DNA from: Negativibacillus massiliensis
GTDB lineage: Bacteria > Bacillota > Clostridia > Oscillospirales > Ruminococcaceae
Direction: 5' to 3'
DNA length: 64,000 bases
NCBI RefSeq assembly: GCF_900148495.1
Contig: NZ_FTRU01000008.1
Span: 620,001-684,000 of the forward strand
The notes under the pieces: model-generated
Database searches by the model: none
What the model was told of the DNA's origin: nothing
The model's input: only the letters and a program-made list of their open reading frames with translations
Made by a program: the position numbers and the translations under genes
Shown: in pieces, positions 23,512 to 32,329 of the stretch
How positions within the stretch are numbered: the stretch's first letter is position 1
Layout of the letters: each line of letters begins with the position of its first letter

Positions 23512-23842
23512 AAAGGTTCTTTTCGTTTTTTCTGATTGCCTGAATCCTGGTATGATGTTGGATTTGGATGCGGTAGGTAAAGGATATGCCAGTGATAAGG
23601 TTGCTGAGATTCTTTAAGAAGCAGGTGTTACTTCTGCCTTATTGAATTTGAGTGGGAACATTGTTGCAATCGGTTCCCGGCCAGCAGGTTATCCTGTGAA
23701 CAATGATTTGGATTCTGTTACTATTGTGTCAAAAGAGGAAAAGCGTTGTGATGCACTTTCTACTTCACTTTTTGTAATGGGAAAAAATGCTGCAATAGAC
23801 TATTCCACAATGTTTACATGTTATGAGCTTACTTTCATCTGA
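23508..23842 (+). pseudogene. Decayed ApbE (FAD:protein FMN transferase)
   Basis: GTG at 23508 opens a signal-peptide-like start (MKRFFSFFLIA) broken by TGA at 23541. In another frame follows LDLDAVGKGYASDKVAEIL, the ApbE core motif, an in-frame TAA at 23615, then SALLNLSGNIVAIGSRP and DALSTSLFVMG, the C-terminal ApbE motif. Roughly 150 residues before the core and a shorter stretch before DALST are missing. ApbE attaches FMN covalently to exported proteins, so its loss matters for the flavodoxin-type neighbours. The gene overlaps the DUF4405 stop. Confidence 0.85.
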
Positions 23843-23972
23843 TATTTTATTTTTTCTATCAAGTATTATTTAATATATAGTTGTTTCTAAGCAATATAAC
23901 ACAATAAGAACAACAGTATTTTATGGATAAATTTAGAGGGAAAAGCAAAATAGATATTATATAAAAAACGTA

Positions 23973-24008
23973 CAACCCCCACCTTTTTTAGAGGTGGGGG
24001 ATTTTTTA
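23973..24008. terminator. Bidirectional terminator
   Basis: Perfect stem CCCCCACCT/AGGTGGGGG around a 7-base loop, T-run on the plus strand (24002-24007) and T-rich tail on the minus strand. It ends spoIVB and could block read-through from the redox island. Confidence 0.88.
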
Positions 24009-25289
24009 TGCTGCATTCTGGTTTGTCTGTGCTGCTACAGTGAGCAGGGTGTTGTCCATATTTTCAGCAAAGATGCTATAACCGCGGGTCGGGTCGTTGA
24101 CAAAAACATGAGTCACCGCCCCAACCAACATGCCGTCCTGAATGATGGGGCTGCCGCTCATACCTTGAACAATTCCGCCGGATAATTCCAGAAGCTCTGG
24201 ATCGGTGATTCGCAGGACCATGTTTTTAGTAGGTTCATCCTGAGAAAGTGATACCTTTTCGATATATGCGTCAAACAGACGCGGTTTTTCACCTTCCACA
24301 GTGGTCATGATTTGGACAGGACCTTCTTTCACTTCCTGACTTTGTGCCATTGGGATGGTCTGAGAATAAGGAGGAAGGGAAGAAAGTTTGCCGTAAACAC
24401 CGTTGTAGCTGTTCTGATACAGCTGACCGACCGGGCTGTCTGCGACAAAAGCTCCCTGAAGCTGTCCCGGAGATCCGGCGCTGCCTGCCTGTATCCCGAT
24501 AATGGAGGCTTCCACAATTTCACCTTGGGAAAGAGGCATGATTTGTCCGGTGTCGACATCACAGATTGCATGTCCAAGTCCGGCAAAACAGCCGTTGTTG
24601 GGGTCAAAAAAGGTCATGGTTCCGATTCCTGCGGAACTGTCCCGTACCCACAGCCCCAGATGATAGTCGTTGTCCATCGAGGACTTTACGGGAGACACTG
24701 TCAGGTTTTGCAGATCGTTTCCGCGACGGACGGTTATGGAAATAGGGGTGGCACCGCACGTGCTGACCAGTTTGGTCAGCTGTTTTTTGGAAGAAATTTT
24801 CTCCCCGTTAACAGAAAGAATGACATCTCCTTCCTGTATTCCAGCTTCTTTGGCGGGATTGACTGACTGGCTCTGCATATCGGTTACATTACCGGTTCCC
24901 ACTACCATAACACCGTCTGTTACCATCTTAATGCCAAACGGAGTACCACACAGAGAAACGACGCGACGATCAACCACCTGGACATTGACATCCTTAATGT
25001 TGATTAATCCAAATAGCTTTAAATCCATCTGAAAGGTGTTCCCTGCAGAGGAATAAACAGAAAGAGGATAGGAACTGCTGCTGACAGCTTGTATCATCTT
25101 GTTGTCCCCGATGGAAAAGGTTTCTCCTTTGGCAAGGTAGTAGCGGTCGGGAAGCTGGGAGGAAAGATAGAGCGCAAAACAAAGGCTGCCCATAACAAGA
25201 ACAGAAAACAGCGCACTGAATATGCGCCAGGATTCATAAAAAAATCTCCTGTGGGAGATCCTTCCGGAAAAGACAAAAATTGGTTTCAC
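24006..25289 (-). CDS. spoIVB: SpoIVB peptidase (sporulation signalling protease)
   Basis: An S55-family serine protease with an N-terminal membrane anchor (near residues 20-45), a PDZ domain (about 100-180, including AGIQEGDVILSVNGEKI) and a protease domain. The latter has GLGHAICDVDTG and GMSGSPIIQDGMLVGAVTHVFV, holding the His and the Ser (G-M-S-G-S-P). In Bacillus it is made in the forespore and triggers pro-sigma-K processing by cleaving SpoIVFA. It marks a spore-forming lineage. Two GTG starts are possible: 25289 (codon 6), preceded at 9 bases by GAGG, and 25304, which lacks a ribosome site; the first is preferred. Confidence 0.95.
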   Translation of the reverse strand: MKPIFVFSGRISHRRFFYESWRIFSALFSVLVMGSLCFALYLSSQLPDRYYLAKGETFSIGDNKMIQAVSSSSYPLSVYSSAGNTFQMDLKLFGLINIKDVNVQVVDRRVVSLCGTPFGIKMVTDGVMVVGTGNVTDMQSQSVNPAKEAGIQEGDVILSVNGEKISSKKQLTKLVSTCGATPISITVRRGNDLQNLTVSPVKSSMDNDYHLGLWVRDSSAGIGTMTFFDPNNGCFAGLGHAICDVDTGQIMPLSQGEIVEASIIGIQAGSAGSPGQLQGAFVADSPVGQLYQNSYNGVYGKLSSLPPYSQTIPMAQSQEVKEGPVQIMTTVEGEKPRLFDAYIEKVSLSQDEPTKNMVLRITDPELLELSGGIVQGMSGSPIIQDGMLVGAVTHVFVNDPTRGYSIFAENMDNTLLTVAAQTNQNAA

Positions 25290-25503
25290 CTTGAAATTCC
25301 TCACACTTCATAAAGTTTTTTTATTTGGAAATCCTATTTCATATAAAATCGGTCATTGTCCTTGATGTCCTTTTTAATGTTTGCAGAAATAAAAAAAATA
25401 TTTGCGCCAATTTCAGAGGAGAAAAGAAGATTCTGTGGGTTTTGGAAGAGATTTTTGATATTTTAAATAAATCCTTAATTATTTTGATGCAGGCGTATGC
25501 TTC

Positions 25504-25532
25504 TTGTACTTTACGGAAAAATGTTCTATAAT
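25504..25532 (+). promoter_or_regulatory. Promoter of the xpaC-telA operon
   Basis: TTGTAC (25504-25509), 17 bases, TATAAT (25527-25532), 37 bases before the XpaC start. Confidence 0.75.
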
Positions 25533-25568
25533 GAGAATAAAAATGAGGATGAATGGAGGAACCCTGCC

Positions 25569-26882
25569 ATGCCAGAGGATTTTGAATATAAGGTACGCAG
25601 AAAGATTGAAGAGCTTTCTCGTTCCAAAGAAATGGAAAATATCAAAAGAGACTTTAAGAATATGGCAGACGATGTCAAGAGAGAGTTTTCTTCCTATTGT
25701 TCAGAAGGCCGTTTTAACAATGAAAAGAACGGTCGCTCCGGAACATGGGGGTCTGACCCGTATCAAAAGAAGGAAAGTGCAGACCGTTACCATGCGGAGA
25801 AAAAACATGTGTCTAAAAGCGACTATGCACAAAATAACAACAATCATTATGGATCAAATCAGAGCAAAAATACAGTCAAGATACAGCCATACAAAACGTT
25901 CAGTGTATCCGGTGTATTGTTCACCGTTTTTGGCGGAATTGGTCTGGGTATTTTTACCCTGTTTTTGCTCGTAACAGCATGGCTTACTTCCATTATGCAG
26001 ATGTTTGGCACTTCATTTTTTGTAGTAGCAGGGATTTTGCTTGTTCTGATTGCCGTTTCGGGCGGGATGCTCGCCAAGGGAATCTCGCTGCTTAACAGGA
26101 GTGCCCGCCTTAAAAAATATCTGAAAATTATTGGAAAGGGACAGTTCTGCCCAATCGATATGCTGGTTCAGGAAAGCGGTAGAGATAAGGCATTTATCTT
26201 AAAGGATCTGCAGAAAATGATCCAGAAGAAGGCATTGCCGCAGGCACATCTGGACGATGAAAAAACCTGCCTGATGCTCACCGACGAAATTTACCAGCAA
26301 TACCGTTATGTCCAGCAGCAGGCAAAACAGCGCCAGCAGGAGGAAGAACGACAGAGAAAAGAGCGTGAAGAAGCGCAGAAGGCAGCGATGAAAGCCCAGC
26401 AGGAACGGGAAGCCCAGGTAATGGCAAAAAGTCCGGAGCTTGCAGCAGCAATTCGACAGGGCAGAGAGATGATCGAACAGATCCGTCAGGCAAATGACCG
26501 CATCGAGGGCGAAGAAATTTCAAACAAGATGTTCCGTCTTGAGCAGATTGTGGACAAGATTTTTAGTCAGGTTGAGGATCATCCGGAAAAACTGCCAGAT
26601 ATCCGTCGACTGATGAATTATTATCTGCCGACGACATTGAAATTATTAAATTCCTATGAGGAATTTGATAATCAGCCTATTCAGGGAGAAAATATCAAAA
26701 CTGCTAAAGAACAGATTGAAAAAACGCTTGATACCATCAATCTTGCGTTTGAAAATCTGCTGGATCAGCTTTTTACCGATGAAGTTCTGGATGTAAGTTC
26801 CGATATTTCTGTGCTGGAAACCATGCTCAAACAGGAAGGTTTGATGGGATCGGAGTTTGATCAGAACGTCACCAGAAACTAA
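25569..26882 (+). CDS. xpaC: XpaC-like 5-bromo-4-chloroindolyl phosphate hydrolysis family protein
   Basis: A 437-residue protein. Residues 1-110 are charged and helical. Two membrane segments lie at about 118-145 and 150-172 (GIGLGIFTLFLL, FFVVAGILLVLIA). A winged-helix-like stretch follows, then a long Gln/Glu/Arg coiled coil (about 240-285) and a conserved C-terminal helical domain. The family was named for a Bacillus phenotype; its real function is unknown, though it is regularly paired with TelA, as here 28 bases downstream. ATG 25569 is chosen for its GGAGGA site. A role in envelope stress or stress-granule-like assemblies is conjecture. Confidence 0.9.
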   Translation: MPEDFEYKVRRKIEELSRSKEMENIKRDFKNMADDVKREFSSYCSEGRFNNEKNGRSGTWGSDPYQKKESADRYHAEKKHVSKSDYAQNNNNHYGSNQSKNTVKIQPYKTFSVSGVLFTVFGGIGLGIFTLFLLVTAWLTSIMQMFGTSFFVVAGILLVLIAVSGGMLAKGISLLNRSARLKKYLKIIGKGQFCPIDMLVQESGRDKAFILKDLQKMIQKKALPQAHLDDEKTCLMLTDEIYQQYRYVQQQAKQRQQEEERQRKEREEAQKAAMKAQQEREAQVMAKSPELAAAIRQGREMIEQIRQANDRIEGEEISNKMFRLEQIVDKIFSQVEDHPEKLPDIRRLMNYYLPTTLKLLNSYEEFDNQPIQGENIKTAKEQIEKTLDTINLAFENLLDQLFTDEVLDVSSDISVLETMLKQEGLMGSEFDQNVTRN

Positions 26883-26910
26883 AAGAGTTTTGTTTTAGGA
26901 GGAAGCTTTT

Positions 26911-28074
26911 ATGAGCAATACATATGATCCAAACAATTCTGTACAGCCAACATTGACCTTTGATCCGTTCCCGGAAGCACCTGCTCCGGAATTGGTGCAG
27001 GCGCAGCAGACACAGGCTCCAGTAAAAGAAGAACCAAAGCCTGTTTTTGATGAAAGCATGCTTACTGAGCAGGAACGCAAAATGGTAAACGATTTTGCAG
27101 CACAGATTGATCTTACCAATTCTAGTATGATTTTGCAGTACGGAGCTGGCGCACAGAAGAAAATGGCGGACTTTTCTGAAAGTGCGCTGGAAAATGTGCG
27201 CACCAAGGACCTTGGTGAAATCGGTCAGATGCTTAGTGGAGTTGTCACCGAGCTTAAGAACTTTGACGAGGAAGAGGAAAAGGGCTTCTTTGGTTTCTTT
27301 AAGAAAAACACCAACAAGCTTAACTCCATGAAGGCAAAATATGCAAAGGCAGAAGCAAACATCAACCAGATCGTCAACGGTCTGGAAAATCATATGGTAA
27401 CTCTGCTTAAAGACGTGGCAATGCTGGACAAGATGTATGAGTTAAACAAAACCTATTTTAAGGAAATCTCGATGTACATTCTGGCAGGTCAGAAAAAACT
27501 GGCAGAAGTGCGCCAAACACAGCTTGCCCAGTTGATTGAAAAGGCAAAACAGACCAACCTTCCAGAGGACGCGCAGGCAGCAAATGATCTGGCAGCTCTG
27601 TGCGACCGCTTTGAGAAGAAGCTGCATGATCTGGAACTGACCCGCATGATCTCCATCCAGATGGCGCCGCAGCTTCGACTGGTGCAGAATAACGATACCC
27701 TGATGAGTGAAAAGATTCAGTCCACCATCGTCAACACCATTCCGCTTTGGAAAAGCCAGATGGTGCTTGCTCTGGGCGTGACCCATTCCCAGCAGGCAGC
27801 ACAGGCACAGCGTGAAGTGACCGACATGACAAACGAGCTGCTGCGCAAAAATGCACAGACTTTGAAGATGGCGACTATCGAAACAGCCAAAGAATCCGAG
27901 CGCGGTATCGTGGATATCGAGACGCTCAAGGCAACCAACGAATCGCTGATTTCTACTCTGGACGAAGTGATGAAAATCCAGGAAGAAGGCAGACAGAAGC
28001 GCAGAGATGCGGAAGTGGAGCTGGGACGAATCGAAGAAGAACTCAAGCAGAAACTGCTCCAAATCAGAGGATAA
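26911..28074 (+). CDS. telA: Toxic anion resistance protein TelA family
   Basis: A 387-residue, largely alpha-helical cytoplasmic protein of the TelA/KlaA family. After a Pro/Ala-rich N-terminal tail (about 1-50) come typical segments: LAALCDRFEKKLHDLELTRMISIQMAPQLRLVQNND and IPLWKSQMVLALG, the most conserved TelA block. The C-terminus is a coiled coil. Named for tellurite resistance, such proteins also affect tolerance to antimicrobials and envelope stress; the mechanism is unknown. It follows XpaC with an AGGAGG site and ends in two terminator hairpins. Confidence 0.94.
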   Translation: MSNTYDPNNSVQPTLTFDPFPEAPAPELVQAQQTQAPVKEEPKPVFDESMLTEQERKMVNDFAAQIDLTNSSMILQYGAGAQKKMADFSESALENVRTKDLGEIGQMLSGVVTELKNFDEEEEKGFFGFFKKNTNKLNSMKAKYAKAEANINQIVNGLENHMVTLLKDVAMLDKMYELNKTYFKEISMYILAGQKKLAEVRQTQLAQLIEKAKQTNLPEDAQAANDLAALCDRFEKKLHDLELTRMISIQMAPQLRLVQNNDTLMSEKIQSTIVNTIPLWKSQMVLALGVTHSQQAAQAQREVTDMTNELLRKNAQTLKMATIETAKESERGIVDIETLKATNESLISTLDEVMKIQEEGRQKRRDAEVELGRIEEELKQKLLQIRG

Positions 28075-28079
28075 ATAGA

Positions 28080-28110
28080 AAAGAGGCAGCCGCAGAAGGC
28101 TGCCTCTTTT
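28080..28110 (+). terminator. Terminator of the xpaC-telA operon
   Basis: 12-bp stem AAAGAGGCAGCC/GGCTGCCTCTTT then TTTT. Confidence 0.9.
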
Positions 28111-28133
28111 ATTATAAACAGATTAAACGAAAA

Positions 28134-28168
28134 CCCGGCATACTCTTGCAGTATGCCGGGCTGTTTTT
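28134..28168. terminator. Second hairpin terminator between convergent genes
   Basis: 10-bp perfect stem CCCGGCATAC/GTATGCCGGG followed on the plus strand by CTGTTTTT; on the minus strand by TTTTCGTTT, so it can serve the aminopeptidase gene. Confidence 0.8.
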
Positions 28169-28170
28169 GT

Positions 28171-29958
28171 TTATCGGGAAATTGGCTGTGTTTTCTTTTC
28201 CAGCCATTTTCTTGCACGTTCGCTGACCAGAGGGGAAACCTTTTCATAAACATGTTTGTGGTAATCGTTGAGCCACTGGATTTCCTCGTCATTCATCAGG
28301 GCAAGATCCAGACAGTCGGTATCGATTGGAACAACGGTAAAGGTTTCAAAACGATAGAACTGACCGTACTCTGTCTCGATATCCTTGCGGACAACAACCG
28401 AGTTTTCGGTACGAACACCATGGCTGCCTTCGGTGTAAACACCTGGTTCGATGGTGATGAACATGCCTTCTTCCAATGCAATGGTGCGGTCACGGAAGTT
28501 CGGAGGTGCCTCGTGAACGTTCAGGAAGTAGCCGACACCATGTCCGGTACCGCAGCGATAGTTGAGACCATCTCTCCAAACCTGACCGCGGCAGATAGCA
28601 TCCAGATCAGAACCGGTGGAACCAGCAAGGAATCTCTGACGGGAAAGTGCGATGACACCTTTGAGAGAGGTTGTGAAGTCGCGGCGTTCCTGAGCAGAGA
28701 TTTCGCCAAGAGCAAAAGTTCTAGTGGTATCGGTGGTACCTTCATAGTACTGACCGCCGCTGTCGTTGAGGAACAGGTGTGCACGTTTGAGTTTCTTGCA
28801 GTTGTCAGGAGTTGGTGCATAGTGCATCATAGCAGCATTGTCGCGGTATGCCATGATAGCGGTAAAGCTTTCGCTGACATAGTTGCCCTGTGCAGCACGG
28901 AAGGAAGCAATCTTTTCCGAGCAATCCCACTCGGTCAGAGTTTCTCCGTTTTCCAGAGCCTCAAACAGCCATCCAAAGAATTCTGCTTCTGCACAGCCAT
29001 CTTTGAGGTAAGCTGTATAGGTATTTGCAATCTCAGTTTCGTTTTTGATTGCTTTCATCATTGGGATTGGGCTGGTTCCCGGAACAAGCATCAGGTTGTG
29101 ATTTTTCTCCATTGCGTTGTAAAGCATGTAGTTAACTTCTTTTTCATCGCAGAGAACAGTTGCCTGAGTGTCCAGATTTTCCAGATAGGAATAGATTTCC
29201 TCATACTCTTTTACGCAGATGCCATTTTTGGAGAGAGTTTCTTTTGCTTCCTCCGACAGGCAGGAAAGGCTGAGGAACAAAACAGCAGAATCTTTGGAGA
29301 TAAATCCATAAGAAGTTGCAAGTGGGCTGGTTGGAACGTCCAGTGCACGAACGTTGAACAGCCAGTTGGTGTTGTCCAGACGGGAAACAACCAGAGCATC
29401 ACAGCCACTTTCTGCCAGAGCTTCTCTTACTTCGGTAATTTTCTGTGCAGCAGTTTTGCCGCTGTATTTTTCGTCCAGATAATATACCGGAGTGAACTCT
29501 TCTTTCGGACGATCTTCCCAGACATCGTTGCCGTAGTCTTTGGTGATATCAATGGAAATATCCTTGTCAGTAAACAGATCTTTCATCTGGTTGATTTGAT
29601 CGACGTTAAACAGTTTGCCGTTTAATGCAACAACGCTGTTTTCCGGCAGAGTATCATGCAGATACTGTGTATAGCTTGGGCAGTCTGGCTCGGAAGCACG
29701 GAACAGTACAACTTCGGTTCCAGCAAGCTGATTTTGTGCCTGAACATAGAATCTTCCGTCTGTCCACAGACCGCTGATTTCGGTTGTAATTACCCAAGTT
29801 CCAGCCTCACCGGTGAATCCGGAGATATAGGTGCCAGTTCTCCAGTGGTCAGAAAAGTATTCGCTCATATGTGGGTCACCGCTTGGGATGATCAGAGCCT
29901 GAATCTGATCGCGCTTCATCAGTTCCCTGATTTTGGCGATCTTCTCGTTGGTAGTCAT
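28171..29958 (-). CDS. Aminopeptidase P family protein (M24B, long form)
   Basis: A 595-residue Xaa-Pro aminopeptidase: two creatinase-like N-terminal domains followed by a 'pita-bread' M24 catalytic domain and a C-terminal extension. Metal ligands are visible in LNDSGGQYYEGTTDTTRTF (Asp pair), GTGHGVGYFLNVHE (His), IEPGVYTEGSHG (Glu) and VRTENSVVV (Glu). It removes N-terminal residues preceding proline in the cytoplasm. ATG 29958 has AGGAGGG; an in-frame start at 29985 does not. A shorter M24 peptidase lies immediately upstream on the same strand, so two size classes are co-encoded. Confidence 0.95.
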   Translation of the reverse strand: MTTNEKIAKIRELMKRDQIQALIIPSGDPHMSEYFSDHWRTGTYISGFTGEAGTWVITTEISGLWTDGRFYVQAQNQLAGTEVVLFRASEPDCPSYTQYLHDTLPENSVVALNGKLFNVDQINQMKDLFTDKDISIDITKDYGNDVWEDRPKEEFTPVYYLDEKYSGKTAAQKITEVREALAESGCDALVVSRLDNTNWLFNVRALDVPTSPLATSYGFISKDSAVLFLSLSCLSEEAKETLSKNGICVKEYEEIYSYLENLDTQATVLCDEKEVNYMLYNAMEKNHNLMLVPGTSPIPMMKAIKNETEIANTYTAYLKDGCAEAEFFGWLFEALENGETLTEWDCSEKIASFRAAQGNYVSESFTAIMAYRDNAAMMHYAPTPDNCKKLKRAHLFLNDSGGQYYEGTTDTTRTFALGEISAQERRDFTTSLKGVIALSRQRFLAGSTGSDLDAICRGQVWRDGLNYRCGTGHGVGYFLNVHEAPPNFRDRTIALEEGMFITIEPGVYTEGSHGVRTENSVVVRKDIETEYGQFYRFETFTVVPIDTDCLDLALMNDEEIQWLNDYHKHVYEKVSPLVSERARKWLEKKTQPISR

Positions 29959-30006
29959 GGTAAATCCCTCCTGAGATAATTTCATCCTGTATGTAAATGG
30001 ATGGTT

Positions 30007-31074
30007 TTACAGTTCAATCAATTCGTGGGTGGTGGAAATCATATTTTCATATCCGTCTTTGGTGATCAGGATCTGATCTTCAATGCGGACGCCACCCCAG
30101 TTTGGAATATAAATACCAGGTTCAATGGTTCGAACCGAATTTTCTTCCAGAAGCTCGGTGCTGTTTGGTCCCATAAATGGAATTTCGTGAACGAACATAC
30201 CGATGCCATGTCCAATTCCGCTGTAAATGTATTGATAGTATTCGGTATCTTTTACTGCCTGAATGGAAGCTTCATATACCTCTTTGAGCGGAACGCCGGC
30301 TTTCATTTTTTCCAGAGAATCTTCCAGCATTTTTTTCTCCAGCTCGTATACTTCGCGCTGTTTGTCAGTTGGGCGTCCGACCACAACGGTACGGGTCATA
30401 TCGGAAAGGTATCCGTTAAACTGACAACCAAAATCCATCAGAACAAAGTCGCCGTATTCGATTGCTTTGCCAGATGGAATGCCATGCAGCAGGGAAGTTC
30501 TTGCACCGGAAATCAGGATGTTGCCGTATGGCTGGGTATCAGCACCTTCCATAACCATATAGGCGGAAAGTTTTGCAGCCAGTTCTTTTTCAGTAACACC
30601 GACACGGATGTCGCCTAGGATGTGTTCAAACGCACGGCAGGAGATCTCGCAGGCAGCGCGCAGATACTCGATTTCCTGCGGGGTTTTGATGGAACGGAAG
30701 GTTTCCACAACATTGGTGGTTGGAACCAGTGTTGCTTTTACGTTCTTTTCCAGCTGGGAATAGAACAGATAGTTTAAGGTGTCTGCCTCAAAAGCAAGGG
30801 AGTTGATGTGTTCTTTTTTCGCGATTTCAGCAACACATTCTCCGATGGAGCCGTAGTTTTTCCACAGCACAATTTCATAACCCGGACATTCAATGGAAAT
30901 CTGCTCGGTATAGCGAGGGTCCGTCAGGAAATAGAAGTGATCTTTGGTGATGACGAGATAGGAATCATCTCCGGTATATCCACTGATGTAGCGGATGTTC
31001 TGTTTTTTTGCCAGAAAGAAAGCATCCATATCATGCTGTTTCATATATTCCAGCAAAGCGTTTACTGATTTCAT
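30007..31074 (-). CDS. Xaa-Pro dipeptidase/aminopeptidase (M24 family, short form)
   Basis: A 355-residue M24 peptidase with one creatinase N-terminal domain and a C-terminal catalytic domain. Ligands: FVLMDFGCQFNGYLSDMTRTV (Asp pair), GIGHGIGMFVHE (His), RTIEPGIYIPNWGG and RIEDQI (Glu pair). The length and motifs fit PepQ/YpdF-type dipeptidases. It is first of a two-gene unit with the long aminopeptidase, 48 bases apart, driven by a good promoter at 31172-31200. Together they would recycle proline-containing peptides. Confidence 0.95.
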   Translation of the reverse strand: MKSVNALLEYMKQHDMDAFFLAKKQNIRYISGYTGDDSYLVITKDHFYFLTDPRYTEQISIECPGYEIVLWKNYGSIGECVAEIAKKEHINSLAFEADTLNYLFYSQLEKNVKATLVPTTNVVETFRSIKTPQEIEYLRAACEISCRAFEHILGDIRVGVTEKELAAKLSAYMVMEGADTQPYGNILISGARTSLLHGIPSGKAIEYGDFVLMDFGCQFNGYLSDMTRTVVVGRPTDKQREVYELEKKMLEDSLEKMKAGVPLKEVYEASIQAVKDTEYYQYIYSGIGHGIGMFVHEIPFMGPNSTELLEENSVRTIEPGIYIPNWGGVRIEDQILITKDGYENMISTTHELIEL

Positions 31075-31171
31075 AATAGCTCCATCCCTTCTGCAATTTT
31101 TTCATAAATACATAAAATATTTTAAAAACACGTGAAATATTGTTTCCTGAAATATTTTTAGGACCATTTTC

Positions 31172-31200
31172 ATTATAATGTCATTCCTTATAAAATTCAA
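31172..31200 (-). promoter_or_regulatory. Promoter of the tandem Xaa-Pro peptidase genes
   Basis: On the minus strand TTGAAT (31195-31200), 17 bases, TATAAT (31172-31177). Confidence 0.75.
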
Positions 31201-31234
31201 TCCTAAAATAATTTTTTTTGATAATATTTGTTAA

Positions 31235-31275
31235 CAGAAAAAACAGCCGGCATCTGTATAAGATGCCAGCTGTTT
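31235..31275 (-). terminator. Terminator of the Cys-rich spore-type protein gene
   Basis: Minus-strand stem AACAGCTGGCATCT pairing with AGATGCCGGCTGTT (one G-T), followed by TTTT. Confidence 0.85.
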
Positions 31276-31292
31276 GGATGAACAGGATGAAG

Positions 31293-32072
31293 CTACATGA
31301 TTTTGGTAATCAGGATATTTGCGTTGGTTACTTTGGTTGTTTCGCCTGAAGTGTTGGACAGAGCGATTGTTCCGGTCGTTCCGCATGGAACAGTAACGAT
31401 GGTAGATGCACTCATGGAACCAAGCTCACCGGTAGAAGCAACAGTGGTTGCTGATTCGGAACCTGGGATGACGGAACCGCCGGAAAGCAGTCCCAGAGAG
31501 AGTGCGACGTTGCTGCCGCTGTCCGGTTCAACGTTGGCATTATACTGAATTAAGTAAACACCAGGACAGGTTAAAGTAAAGTTTGCAGTACCTGCTGTAT
31601 GCTGGATACAGTTACCGCTTGCCAGTCTGTCAGTGGAGAACAGAACAGGAGACTGGGTAGTTACAGACTGTTCTGCTTCGTTGACAGAGTTTAAATAGCT
31701 TGGAGCGCAGGAAGAACAATTGTTGGTGTTCTGTGTGCAGCCCTGAGAACAATTTGGCAGACAGTTTGGCAGGCAGGGGAAAGAAGGAAGAGTTGTTGGA
31801 CGGTTACAGCCGCACAGGCAGCCGGAAGGAATGAAGGAAGAACAGATGGTCGAGCATGCAGGCATGGTGTCAAGATCATAGGAAAGCTGATCGTAACGTG
31901 CGAGCGTGCATCTTGCAAAATCATTCATCGTACCGTTTGCACAGATGAATGCCGGCTGTGTGCCGGAAGCAGCGCTTCCACCACAGTTGCAGGAGCAGCA
32001 GGGGTTGGACTGACATGGGTTGCAGCATGGGTTACAGCAGCATGGATTGCAGCATGAATCGTAGTATGACAT
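31293..32072 (-). CDS. Cysteine-rich protein with BclA-like C-terminal domain (putative spore surface)
   Basis: A 259-residue protein. The first 30 residues hold 12 cysteines in CCNPCC-type repeats, and the whole protein has 28. A central Cys/Pro/Leu region (LPNCLPNC) follows. The last 135 residues, from VNEAEQSVTTQSPVLFSTDR, resemble the jelly-roll C-terminal domain of exosporium proteins: a GNCIQHTAGTANFTLTCPGVYLIQYN core and alternating small/hydrophobic strands. No collagen-like GXX stretch is present. A Cys-crosslinked spore coat or exosporium protein is inferred, supported by a possible sigma-K promoter upstream. ATG 32072 has GAGGTGG; GTG 32081 lies within that site. Confidence 0.8.
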   Translation of the reverse strand: MSYYDSCCNPCCCNPCCNPCQSNPCCSCNCGGSAASGTQPAFICANGTMNDFARCTLARYDQLSYDLDTMPACSTICSSFIPSGCLCGCNRPTTLPSFPCLPNCLPNCSQGCTQNTNNCSSCAPSYLNSVNEAEQSVTTQSPVLFSTDRLASGNCIQHTAGTANFTLTCPGVYLIQYNANVEPDSGSNVALSLGLLSGGSVIPGSESATTVASTGELGSMSASTIVTVPCGTTGTIALSNTSGETTKVTNANILITKIM

Positions 32073-32139
32073 GGATTCCACCTCGTTTTCATAGATTACT
32101 GGTAACCAGTGCCGAAAATACTTTACGGCATTACCACTC

Positions 32140-32162
32140 TATGCTGGAGGCGAAAAAAGTGT
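32140..32162 (-). promoter_or_regulatory. Possible sigma-K promoter
   Basis: Minus strand: AC (32161-32162), 17 bases, CATAGAGT (32136-32143), against the sigma-K consensus AC-N17-CATAnnnTA; only the last A differs. It lies about 56 bases before the Cys-rich protein gene. Short consensus, so chance matches are easy. Confidence 0.4.
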
Positions 32163-32233
32163 TTCTGGAAGGGGCACGAAAAGGAAAAGAGTTTGTTAGG
32201 TGTAATGAAGAAGTGCTGCTGTTTTGTAATGTG

Positions 32234-32262
32234 TTGAGCACATCATAAAAGTGTAGTACAAT
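32234..32262 (+). promoter_or_regulatory. Promoter of the gene at 32330
   Basis: TTGAGC (32234-32239), 17 bases, TACAAT (32257-32262). Confidence 0.65.
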
Positions 32263-32329
32263 ATGGAAAAGGAAAAAATAGGGGACGTATATCGTGAAAG
32301 AGTAAGAAAAATAAGGAGGGGAAGATGAT

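Noticed and set aside
28153-29625. A 490-residue plus-strand open frame
   Set aside because: It is antisense to a clear Xaa-Pro aminopeptidase and shows no domain of its own.
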